From an uncultured Pelagibacteraceae bacterium (GTDB lineage: Bacteria > Pseudomonadota > Alphaproteobacteria > Pelagibacterales > Pelagibacteraceae): 62,520 nt of DNA. The position numbers and the translations under genes are program-made. The first letter of the stretch is position 1. The number at the start of each line of letters is the position of its first letter. Below, piece by piece: positions 1 through 8,700 of this stretch. The DNA lies in NCBI GenBank assembly GCA_902598315.1, contig CACKBP010000007.1, positions 1-62,520 of the forward strand, written 5' to 3'. The notes under the pieces were generated by a model that did no database searches, was not told the DNA's origin, and worked only from the letters and a program-made list of their open reading frames with translations.

Positions 1-506
1 TACTTACAAAATCTTTTGGCTACAATTTACTTAAAGGAAACAATCCATCATTTAAAGTAGAAGGAGATTATAAACATATTGAAGAAATAAAAAAATCTGA
101 AAATAAAAATATAAAATCTGACAATTATTATGAAATTAATTTAGATAACTTATTTAAAAAAAAAGCGATAAGTTTCATTTTGGAAGATCCATTTTCATAT
201 ATTAAATTTTATTTCATAAAAGTTATATCTTTCTTATTTATCGACTTTAACTCGACTTATCCTTATTATTACAATATTTTTCATTTATTGCCTAAAATTT
301 TACTTGCCTTGACAAGTTTTGTAGGAGCTGTACTGGCAATTAATAAGAAAGGTTTTTTTCAGTTTTTATCTTTGTATTTTTTTCTAAACATTTTTCTATT
401 CTCGATATTTTTTATTTTACCGAGATACAGCCTAATATTATTACCGATTCAACTTTTGTTAGTGATTGAATTTGCTAAATATTTAAAAAGAAAGTTGATC
501 AATTAA
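1..506 (+). CDS. Membrane glycosyltransferase, GT39/ArnT-like, C-terminal part (5' end outside window)
   Basis: The reading frame is open from base 3 to the stop at 504-506, so this is the last ~167 residues of a larger protein. The visible part has a hydrophilic stretch of about 55 residues followed by four hydrophobic segments, ending with an R-Y-S-L-I-L-L-P type helix and a basic tail. That pattern resembles the end of polytopic GT39-type transferases, which move sugars from polyprenyl phosphates outside the cytoplasmic membrane. This is family-level inference, because the catalytic loop lies outside the window. A TTG at 180 could be mistaken for a start, but the upstream frame stays open. 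The 3' end overlaps the convergent epimerase gene by 24 bases. Confidence 0.6.
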   Translation, partial: LTKSFGYNLLKGNNPSFKVEGDYKHIEEIKKSENKNIKSDNYYEINLDNLFKKKAISFILEDPFSYIKFYFIKVISFLFIDFNSTYPYYYNIFHLLPKILLALTSFVGAVLAINKKGFFQFLSLYFFLNIFLFSIFFILPRYSLILLPIQLLLVIEFAKYLKRKLIN

Positions 507-1535
507 TTCTTTTATTATTTTTTGTGTTGAATAGTGTTGTTTCCATCTAGGATAATGTTTCTTAAATTTACTCATACTGCTTATGTACCAAATATGATCT
601 CCAACCCTATTAGTTTTAATTATTTTTTTCTTAATTTTGATACCAGTAATTTTTTCGATAATACTTATAGCCTCTAAGATTGAGCAGTTAGAAAAACGAC
701 CTCCGCCAGTATTATATATCTCACCAAATTTTGGTTTTTTGAAAAACTCCCAAAAACAATTTACTAAATCATAACTATGAATATTATCTCTCACTTGCTT
801 ACCTTTATATCCAATCAAATTATATTTTTTAAATTTAATAGACTTTTTTACCAAGTAAGAGAGAAAACCATGAAGTTCTGCTGCAGAATGATTAGGACCT
901 GTGATGCAACCAGCTCTGAAGCATGCAGTTTTCAAACCTATATTCTTCCCATATTCTTGAACCACTAAATCAGCATATACTTTCGAAGCTCCAAAAAAAC
1001 TATGCGTGCAATTATCTAATGACATAGTTTCATCAATCCCTTTAAAATATTTATGGTTTTTTTTTAGTTCCCATCTTGTCTTGTTTTCAATTAATGGCAA
1101 AAAATTTGGATTGTCACCATAGACCTTATTAGTTGACATAAAAATAAATGGACTTTCAGGGCAGTAAATTTTTGTTAATTCTAATAAGTTTAAAGTACCT
1201 CTTGCATTAATATCAAAATCTATAAAAGGCTTATTTTTTGCCCAATCATGTGAGGGTTGTGCTGCACAATGTATAATCAAACTAATTTCTTTTTTATATT
1301 TCTTAAAAATTTTTTTGAGAGAATCGAAGTTTCTTATATCTACATTAAAGTGGACATAGTTCTTTAAATTTTTTTGTAATTTAGATTTTAACCATAAAGT
1401 ATCTCCATCTTTTCCGAAAAAGAATTTTCTTGCATTGTTGTCAATACCTAAAATCTCATAACCCTTTTTTGAAAAAAAAAGTGATGACTCTGATCCTACC
1501 AGCCCACAAGATCCAGTAATTAAAATTTTACTCAT
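483..1535 (-). CDS. NAD-dependent sugar epimerase/dehydratase, CDP-paratose 2-epimerase-like
   Basis: A 350-residue extended SDR enzyme, probably acting on a nucleotide sugar for surface polysaccharide. The N-terminal Rossmann motif GSCGLVG (residues 8-14) binds NAD. STNKVYGD (134-141) and GKQVRDNIH are typical of the CDP-paratose 2-epimerase branch. The usual YxxxK catalytic pair reads FGASK (181-185), so Phe replaces Tyr while Lys is kept. From memory, some members of this branch have the same FGASK sequence, so it need not be inactivating. The gene follows the second epimerase with a 4-base overlap, so the two form one transcription unit. Its 3' end overlaps the upstream GT39-like gene tail to tail. 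The substrate cannot be read from sequence. Confidence 0.85.
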   Translation of the reverse strand: MSKILITGSCGLVGSESSLFFSKKGYEILGIDNNARKFFFGKDGDTLWLKSKLQKNLKNYVHFNVDIRNFDSLKKIFKKYKKEISLIIHCAAQPSHDWAKNKPFIDFDINARGTLNLLELTKIYCPESPFIFMSTNKVYGDNPNFLPLIENKTRWELKKNHKYFKGIDETMSLDNCTHSFFGASKVYADLVVQEYGKNIGLKTACFRAGCITGPNHSAAELHGFLSYLVKKSIKFKKYNLIGYKGKQVRDNIHSYDLVNCFWEFFKKPKFGEIYNTGGGRFSNCSILEAISIIEKITGIKIKKKIIKTNRVGDHIWYISSMSKFKKHYPRWKQHYSTQKIIKELIDQLSF

Positions 1536-2563
1536 TTAAAATATTTCCAGACTTCTTTATTTTCTTTAATCCAAATATATATATCTTTTACAATTTGACT
1601 CATAGATCTTTTAGGCCTCCAATTATATAATCTGAAAGTTTTAGAATTGTCTGTCACATAAATCGGTATGTCAAAAGCTGATGTTTTGGAAATACTTTTA
1701 ATAGGTATAATATTATTAGTTTCCTCTCGACAAAGATTTGTTAAATTTCTAAGAGAGCTAAAGCTTTTTAACCCGCCCCCAATATTTAAAGTTTTATTAT
1801 TAATTTTATTTAATTTTTTAATTTGTATTAAAATTAGATCACAAACATCATTAATATGAATTACGTCTCGAATTTGGAAACCATTTCCACCAAAACCAAT
1901 ATAACTTAACTTTTTTTTTAAAAAATGTTTTGCGACCCACAGAGGTACAAATCCTTGATCTTGTTTACCAAATTGCCAAGGTCCTGAGATCACCCCAAAT
2001 CTATTAATCAAATATTTTTGATTAGTTTTATAAAAAAACTCTTTTATTAATTTTTCTGATGCTAGCTTAGTGAAACCATATAGAGAGCTTGGTTCAGAAG
2101 TTGGAAAATTTTCATTAACTCTGATAATTTTTTTTATTGGTTTTTTTAATATTAAATTATTTACTAGACCTCTTAAATAGTTTATCGAATATACTCGGCT
2201 GGATGATAAAAAAATCAAATTAGATTTATCTTTTAAACATTTTTTCAAAATATTATAAGTTCCAATTAGATTAGTATTTAAAACTCTATCCGGTTCTGTT
2301 TTTGAAACTTCAATTGCTGGTTCCGCGCAACAATCTATAATTAGATCGAATTTTATTTTTAAATTATTAATTTTTTTTGAATTAGATATGTCAATGTTAA
2401 AATTATTTATATTTATTTTTTTCAGTCTTCTTTGATTAATTTCTGAACCTCTTCTGATGAGGTTATCTAAACTGCTGATTTTAACGTTTTTTAGTTTTTT
2501 CTTAAGATAAAATCCAATATTTGAGCCAACAAAACCACATCCACCCGTAATTAGTATTTTCAT
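1532..2563 (-). CDS. NAD-dependent sugar epimerase/dehydratase (second of pair)
   Basis: A 343-residue extended SDR protein. GGCGFVGS near the N-terminus (G7, G10, G13) is the NAD-binding loop, and Y162-x3-K166 (YGFTK) is an intact catalytic pair. FQIRDVIHINDV and LNIGGG are typical of nucleotide-sugar epimerases of the CDP-paratose/UDP-glucose type. It is the first gene of a two-gene minus-strand unit, and its stop overlaps the start of the next epimerase by 4 bases. The pairing suggests consecutive steps on one nucleotide sugar, which is inference. It diverges from the GT2 gene at 2615 with 51 bases between starts. Confidence 0.85.
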   Translation of the reverse strand: MKILITGGCGFVGSNIGFYLKKKLKNVKISSLDNLIRRGSEINQRRLKKININNFNIDISNSKKINNLKIKFDLIIDCCAEPAIEVSKTEPDRVLNTNLIGTYNILKKCLKDKSNLIFLSSSRVYSINYLRGLVNNLILKKPIKKIIRVNENFPTSEPSSLYGFTKLASEKLIKEFFYKTNQKYLINRFGVISGPWQFGKQDQGFVPLWVAKHFLKKKLSYIGFGGNGFQIRDVIHINDVCDLILIQIKKLNKINNKTLNIGGGLKSFSSLRNLTNLCREETNNIIPIKSISKTSAFDIPIYVTDNSKTFRLYNWRPKRSMSQIVKDIYIWIKENKEVWKYFK

Positions 2564-2614
2564 AAACTATTAAATATCTTATTAATTCCAATAAAGAAAT
2601 AAACAATAAAAGTT

Positions 2615-3328
2615 ATGTTATCAATAATAATTCCAGCTAAGAATGAGTCAGATAATTTGGAAGATATTTTCAAGTATTTTTCAAATGGTTTAAGAGAAGT
2701 AAAATACGAAGTAATATTGATAAATGATTTTAGTACAGATGATACTTTAGAAAAAGCAAAAAATATTTTTCGAGACCATCAAAATTTTAAAATATTCAAC
2801 AATAACAAGATAGGATTGGGAGGAGCTATTAATTTAGGAATATCAAAAAGCAGTGGAACAAAGATTGCAATAATGATGGCTGATTTATCAGACGATATAA
2901 ACGATCTAAAAAAATATAATTCTATTATGGACGAAAAAAAAATTGATGCAGTTTTAGGGTCAAGATTTCAAAAAGAATCTTTAGTAAAAGACTACCCTCT
3001 GAAAAAGCTTTTCTTAAATAGGATATTTAATTTTTTCGTTAGCATTATTTTTTGGAATAAGTACAATGATTATACTAATGCTTTCAAAATTTATAAAAAA
3101 GAAGTATTGATGACTATGATGCCTTTTGTTTCAGAAAGTTTTAATATTTTTTTAGAGATACCTCTGAAGATAATAAGTAGGAGGTATTCTTTTGAAATAA
3201 TCGCTATAAATTGGTTTGGTAGAAAAAAAGGAGATGCTAAATTTAAAATTCAGGAACTTCAATCTAAATATCTTTTTACTTTAATATATTGTTTTTCTGA
3301 GAAGATACTTTTAAAAATTAAAAAATAA
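2615..3328 (+). CDS. Glycosyltransferase family 2 (polyprenyl-phosphate sugar transferase-like)
   Basis: A 237-residue GT-A fold protein. It begins MLSIIIPAKNES, has NDFSTDDT (37-44) in the nucleotide-binding region and ADLSDD near residue 90 as the metal-binding acidic motif. The layout resembles dolichyl/undecaprenyl-phosphate mannosyl- or glucosyltransferases, but there are no C-terminal membrane helices like those of GtrB or ArnC, so it may be a soluble or peripheral version. Its neighbours (GT39-like tail, two epimerases, uppP) fit assembly of a lipid-linked surface glycan. Donor and acceptor are unknown. Confidence 0.85.
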   Translation: MLSIIIPAKNESDNLEDIFKYFSNGLREVKYEVILINDFSTDDTLEKAKNIFRDHQNFKIFNNNKIGLGGAINLGISKSSGTKIAIMMADLSDDINDLKKYNSIMDEKKIDAVLGSRFQKESLVKDYPLKKLFLNRIFNFFVSIIFWNKYNDYTNAFKIYKKEVLMTMMPFVSESFNIFLEIPLKIISRRYSFEIIAINWFGRKKGDAKFKIQELQSKYLFTLIYCFSEKILLKIKK

Positions 3329-3335
3329 ATTAAAT

Positions 3336-3431
3336 ATGAAAAACTTATTTTCTATATCATTACAAAAGTCTGTAATTATTTTCTTTTTGATTGTATTAAT
3401 AATTCTTTTTTTATTGACTTTATTTTTATAA
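3336..3431 (+). CDS. Possible 31-residue membrane peptide
   Basis: A short frame starts with ATG 7 bases after the GT2 stop and ends 3 bases before the convergent uppP stop. It encodes a basic/polar N-terminus (MKNLFSISLQK) followed by about 20 uninterrupted hydrophobic residues, a clean single-span membrane helix. Hydrophobic short frames arise easily in AT-rich DNA, so this is only a candidate. Its tight fit between two genes and its position after a soluble polyprenyl-type GT2 are what make it worth listing. No homologue is recognised. Confidence 0.3.
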   Translation: MKNLFSISLQKSVIIFFLIVLIILFLLTLFL

Positions 3432-3434
3432 ATC

Positions 3435-4184
3435 TTATAGAAATAGTATTAAAGTTCCTAGAAGAATTCTATATATCACAAATATTTTTAGACTAAAATT
3501 TTTGACAAACTTTAAAAAATATTTGATTGTAATAAATGAAAAAGCGAAAGATAGAAAAATAGCTAATAAGTTTATAATTGAAAAATTTAAATCGTCAGAT
3601 TGTATAATATTATTTAAACCAAAAATAGAAACTGCACCAAGAGTAGGTATTGACATTAAAAAGGATATTCTAGCCGAGTCAAATCTTTTAAAATTCAAAA
3701 TACGTGCAGCAGTAATTGTTATTCCAGACCTGCTAACTCCTGGTATCAAAGAAAAAATTTGAAACAAACCAATAAATAGTGCTGTTTTATAATTAAAATT
3801 ATTTTCAATACTCTTTTCTAATTTAAATTTATCACTAAAATAAAGTAGAATTCCAAATAATAACGTTGTCCAACCGATTACCTTTATATTTCTAAGATTA
3901 TCTATTAAGTTCATTTGAACTAAAAAAAACCCAAATATCATCACTGGAATTGAAGAAACAAAGATTTTAAAAAAAAGTTTTTTGTTATCAATAAAGTTAA
4001 TAATATCTTTGCGAAAAAAAATGATTACTGCCAAAAAAGAGCCTATGTGCAAACTAACGTCGATTGATAGGCTTTTATTACTAAATTTTGAAAATTCAGA
4101 AAAAATAATCAAATGCGAAGAAGAGCTGACAGGCAAAAACTCGGTTACGCCTTGGATCAAAGATAAAATTATGATTTCATACAT
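3435..4184 (-). CDS. uppP: Undecaprenyl-diphosphate phosphatase
   Basis: A 249-residue polytopic membrane protein of the BacA/UppP family. It removes a phosphate from undecaprenyl diphosphate to regenerate the lipid carrier used for peptidoglycan and surface glycans. Two signature regions are visible: QGVTEFLPVSSSSHL (11-25, with Glu15 and the Ser run) and PGVSRSG (148-154, with Arg152). The length is slightly under the usual 260-275. It stands alone on the minus strand and diverges from gltD across 164 bases that contain an inverted repeat. The glycan genes to its left are plausible users of its product. Confidence 0.95.
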   Translation of the reverse strand: MYEIIILSLIQGVTEFLPVSSSSHLIIFSEFSKFSNKSLSIDVSLHIGSFLAVIIFFRKDIINFIDNKKLFFKIFVSSIPVMIFGFFLVQMNLIDNLRNIKVIGWTTLLFGILLYFSDKFKLEKSIENNFNYKTALFIGLFQIFSLIPGVSRSGITITAARILNFKRFDSARISFLMSIPTLGAVSIFGLNNIIQSDDLNFSIINLLAIFLSFAFSFITIKYFLKFVKNFSLKIFVIYRILLGTLILFL

Positions 4185-4221
4185 TGAAAAAAAATAAAAT
4201 TGAAGGTTGTTTTTTTGATGT

Positions 4222-4256
4222 CTTTTTTAAGTGCATAGCAGCTATGTAAAAAAAAG
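4222..4256. promoter_or_regulatory. Imperfect inverted repeat between divergent uppP and gltD
   Basis: An inverted repeat lies in the 164-base divergent spacer. The inner stem is CATAG-CAG-CTATG, extended by a T-rich left flank and an A-rich right flank (C4222 to G4256) that also pair with small mismatches. Neither gene ends here, so a transcription terminator is not expected. A regulator-binding site or a 5' leader hairpin for one of the two genes is possible. The rest of the spacer has TTGACC at 4297-4302, a candidate -35 box for gltD, with only a weak CAATAA 18 bases downstream. Confidence 0.35.
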
Positions 4257-4348
4257 CATTAATTTTAAAGGAAAAACAAAATATAAGTAAATGTTATTGA
4301 CCTTTAAAATCTTTAATTTTCAATAATATTTATCTAATTTCCCGAATT

Positions 4349-5794
4349 ATGAAAAAAAAAATGTTACAGTTTGTTGATTTAAAACAGGAAACTCCTGTCA
4401 AAAGAAGTACTGATAAAAGAAAAAGTGATTTTAATGAGATATATAATGAATTTATAACAGATAAAGCAAAAGAACAATCTAGCAGATGCTCACAATGTGG
4501 AGTCCCGTTCTGCCAAATCCATTGCCCACTAAGCAACAATATACCAGACTGGCTTAAGCTTACTGCTGAAGGAAGGTTAAAAGAGGCATATGAAATATCT
4601 CAAAGTACAAATAATATGCCCGAAGTCTGCGGAAGAATTTGTCCTCAGGATAGGTTATGTGAAGGTAATTGTGTTATTGAACAATCAGGACATGGCACTG
4701 TAACTATAGGATCGATTGAGAAATATATTAATGATACTGCTTGGGAAAAAGGTTGGGTAAAACCGTTAAAAATTAAGAAGGAGTTAAAACAATCAGTTGG
4801 AATTATAGGTGCAGGTCCCGCGGGTATGGCATGTGCAGAAGAATTAAGAAAATCTGGGTATCAAGTAACTATTTATGATAGGTATGATAGACCTGGTGGA
4901 CTTCTAATTTATGGCATACCAAACTTTAAACTTGAAAAATTTGTTGTTGAAAGAAGAACAAAACTTTTAAAAGATGGTGGTATTAAATTTGTTCAAAATT
5001 TTGAAGTCGGAAAAGATGAAACACTATACGAATTAAAAAAGAGACATGATGCAATTTTAATTGCTACAGGGGTTTATAAAGCTAGAGAGATCGATATACC
5101 CGGTCATAATCTTAAAAATATTTTTCCTGCCATGGATTTTCTTACTGCCTCTAATAGAAAAGGATTAGGTGATAAGGTAGAATTATTTGATAACGGAACG
5201 CTGAATGCGGAAGGAAAAGATGTTGTCGTGATTGGAGGAGGCGATACCGCGATGGACTGTGTAAGAACATCGGTGAGACAAAAAGCTAAATCAGTCAAAT
5301 GTTTATATCGAAGAGATAGAGAAAATATGCCAGGATCAGCTCGAGAAGTTGGTAATGCTATAGAGGAAGGTGTAGATTTTGTTTGGTTGACCAGTCCTAA
5401 AAAGTTTATTGGAAGTACAAAAGTTGAGGCTGTCGAGGTTAATAAAATGAAGCTTGGAGATCCAGACTCATCTGGAAGAAGAAGACCTGAGATACAAGTT
5501 GGATCGGAATATAAAGTCAAAGCAGATCTAGTAATTAAATCTTTAGGGTTTGACCCAGAAGATTTACCAAAATTATTCAATGCAAAAGAACTTGCAATTT
5601 CTCAATGGGGAACAATAAAAATAGATCTTAAAACTATGCAAACAAATTTAGAAGGAGTATTTGCTGCCGGCGATATTGTAAGAGGAGCCTCATTAGTTGT
5701 CTGGGCTATTAGAGATGGTAGGGATGCAGCAGCTCAAATTGAGAAGTTTTTAAAAATGAAAATAAATAAAAACAAATCATCAGAAGCAGCGTAA
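4349..5794 (+). CDS. gltD: Glutamate synthase (NADPH) small subunit
   Basis: A 481-residue flavoprotein that passes electrons from NADPH through FAD and Fe-S clusters to the large subunit, which makes glutamate from glutamine and 2-oxoglutarate. The N-terminal cysteines CSQCGVPFC-x3-C (Cys47, 50, 55, 59) and CGRIC-x5-C-x3-C (94, 98, 104, 108) ligate Fe-S clusters. GAGPAG (154-159) is the FAD fold, and IGGGDTAMDC near 296 binds NADPH. An in-frame second Met at codon 5 (4361) is an alternative start. gltB follows with no spacer, in the order gltD-gltB rather than the enterobacterial gltB-gltD. Confidence 0.96.
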   Translation: MKKKMLQFVDLKQETPVKRSTDKRKSDFNEIYNEFITDKAKEQSSRCSQCGVPFCQIHCPLSNNIPDWLKLTAEGRLKEAYEISQSTNNMPEVCGRICPQDRLCEGNCVIEQSGHGTVTIGSIEKYINDTAWEKGWVKPLKIKKELKQSVGIIGAGPAGMACAEELRKSGYQVTIYDRYDRPGGLLIYGIPNFKLEKFVVERRTKLLKDGGIKFVQNFEVGKDETLYELKKRHDAILIATGVYKAREIDIPGHNLKNIFPAMDFLTASNRKGLGDKVELFDNGTLNAEGKDVVVIGGGDTAMDCVRTSVRQKAKSVKCLYRRDRENMPGSAREVGNAIEEGVDFVWLTSPKKFIGSTKVEAVEVNKMKLGDPDSSGRRRPEIQVGSEYKVKADLVIKSLGFDPEDLPKLFNAKELAISQWGTIKIDLKTMQTNLEGVFAAGDIVRGASLVVWAIRDGRDAAAQIEKFLKMKINKNKSSEAA

Positions 5795-8700
5795 ATGAAT
5801 AGTTACAAAAAAAATAAAGTTCTTTTGGAAAAAACTTACAATTATAATTCTGAGATGGAGCACGATGCGTGCGGGGTAGGTTTAATTGCTTCAACAAATG
5901 GAAAAAAGTCCAGAAAAGTAGTTGAATATGGAATTGAAGCCTTAAAAGCGATTTGGCATCGGGGTGCTGTCGATGCTGATGGTAAATCAGGAGATGGAGC
6001 TGGTATACAAATTGAGATAGCTCCAGATTTTTTCAAGGAAAAAATTTTGAACACAGGTCACACTTTAGATGAAGAAAAAAGAATATGTGTTGGTATGGTT
6101 TTTCTGCCTAGAACTGATTATTCTGAACAAGAAAAATGCCGAGAGATTATAGAGTCTACTTTATTAGAAAGTGATTATTATATCTATGGATGGCGACAAG
6201 TCCCAATCAACCCAAGTGTACTTGGCAAAACTGCTGATCAAAGCCGGCCAGAAATTGCGCAGGTAATGTTTAAAAAGAATGAAAATTTAAAAACTAATGA
6301 TCTTGAGAGAGACCTTTTCGAAACTAGAAAAAAAATAGAAAAAATAGCAACAGAAAGTCAATTAAAAGACTTTTACATCTGCTCATTTAGCTCAAGATCT
6401 ATTGTTTACAAAGGAATGTTTTTAGCAGAAATGCTATCAGAGTTTTATCCTGATCTTAGTGATGAAAAGCTAACATCACGATTTGCTGTTTTCCACCAAA
6501 GATATTCAACTAATACTTTTCCAAGCTGGGATCTTGCGCAGCCTTTTAGAACATTAGCGCACAACGGAGAGATTAATACTTTAAAAGGAAATATAAATTG
6601 GATGAAAATTCATGAGCAAGACATGTCTAGCTCATTATTTAAAAATGTAAAAGACTTAAAGCCAGTTATCAGAAGTTCATCAGATTCTGGGGCTCTTGAT
6701 AATGTATTTGAGCTACTAGTTCATTCCGGCAAACTTGCTCCATTAATAAAATTGATGATGATACCAGATGCCTGGTCTAAAAGAAGTAAAACAGTTCCAA
6801 AAAATCATCAAGACTTATTTAATTTTTTAAATAGCACAATAGAACCTTGGGATGGACCAGCAGCAATATGTGCTACTGATGCAAAATGGGTTTTGGCGTC
6901 ATCAGATAGAAACGGACTAAGACCTCTAAGATATACAATAACCTCGGATGATTTATTCTTTGCGGGCTCTGAAACTGGAATGATAAAAATTTCCGAAGAA
7001 AAAATTATAGAGAAAGGAAAGTTAGGACCAGGACAAATTATTGCTATTGATTTAAAAAAAGGTAAATTATTTAAAGACAAGGCAATAAAAGATCTATTGG
7101 CTAAAGATTATAAAAAATATAATAAACAAATAATTGACTTAGAAAAGAAAATTTCTAACGAAAACGAGAAACCTAATTTTACTGGAGAAGATTTAAGGAA
7201 GAGACAGTATTTATCGGGATTAAGTATCGAAGATTTGGAGTTAATCCTTCATCCTATGGCTGAGGAAGGCAAAGAAGCCTCTGGTTCAATGGGAGATGAC
7301 ACACCTGTTGCTGTTTTGTCTAGTCATTTTAGACCAGTTTCGCATTATTTTAGACAAAATTTTAGTCAAGTAACAAATCCTCCGATTGACTCTTTAAGAG
7401 AAAATAAGGTGATGAGTTTGAAAACAAGATTTGGAAACCTTGGGAACATTTTAGATTTTGATAATTTAACTGAGGAAAATATTTATGTTTTGGATAGTCC
7501 TATTTTAACAAATTCTCAATTTAAGAAATTTAGAAAATTTTTTTCTAAGAAAACCAAAGTAATTGATTGCACATTTGATATTTCATCTTCTTTAAAAGAT
7601 AGAATAGAAGCAATTAGAGAAGAGGCTGAAACATCAGTAAGAGAGGGAAGCACATGTCTTATTTTATCTGATAAAAATATAAGTAATCAAAAAGCAACCA
7701 TCCCAAGTATTTTAGTAGTCGGGGCAGTGCACTCTTATTTAGTCAAGCAGGGCCTAAGAGGATATTGCTCATTAAACGTAGAATGTTCAGACGCTTTAGA
7801 CACACACTCTTTTGCTGTATTAATCGGTGTTGGTGCAACAACTGTAAATCCTTATCTAGCTATTGACAGCATATACCAAAGATTTGAAAAGAAATTATTT
7901 GGTAAATCTGATTTTGAAAGCTGCGTGATTAAATTTAAAAAATCTATAGATGCAGGTTTATTAAAAATAATGTCAAAGATGGGAATATCTGTGATCAGTT
8001 CATACAGAGGCGGATGCAATTTTGAAGCTGTAGGTTTAAGTAGGGCAATTGTCTCAGATTACTTTCCAGGAATGTCATCAAGAATATCTGGTATAGGCGT
8101 AATAGGTATTGAGAAAAAAATAAAAGAGCTTCATGCAAAATTTAATGCAAAAAATGTTTTTACTTTACCTATCGGAGGTCTTTACAGGTATAGAAAAAGC
8201 GGAGAAGATCATCAATATCAAGGTAAGTTAATACACTTACTTCAAAGCGCGGTAGGAAGTGGTTCTTATGAACAATACAAAAAGTATTCCTCAGGCATAC
8301 ACAATCTACCACCCATTAACATCAGGGATTTATTAGAATTTAAAAAGTTAAAAGAACCAATAAAAATTGAAGAAGTTGAACCACTTGAGGAAATTTTAAA
8401 AAGATTTGGAAGTGGAAGCATGTCACATGGAGCCTTATCAGCCGAGGCACATGAAACATTAGCTATGGGCATGAATAGAATTAAAGGAGCTTCTTGTAGT
8501 GGTGAGGGAGGAGAGGATGCAAAACGATTTAAAGTTCTGCCAAATGGCGATAGCGCAAATTCAAGAGTCAAGCAGATAGCCTCAGCAAGGTTTGGGGTTA
8601 CTGTGGATTACCTAAACAATGCAAACGAAATAGAAATTAAAATTGCTCAAGGTGCTAAGCCAGGTGAAGGTGGACAACTCCCGGGATTCAAGGTGACCGA

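Noticed and set aside
5104-5580. 158-residue minus-strand frame
   Set aside because: It is antisense to the NADPH-binding region of gltD and has no recognisable motif.
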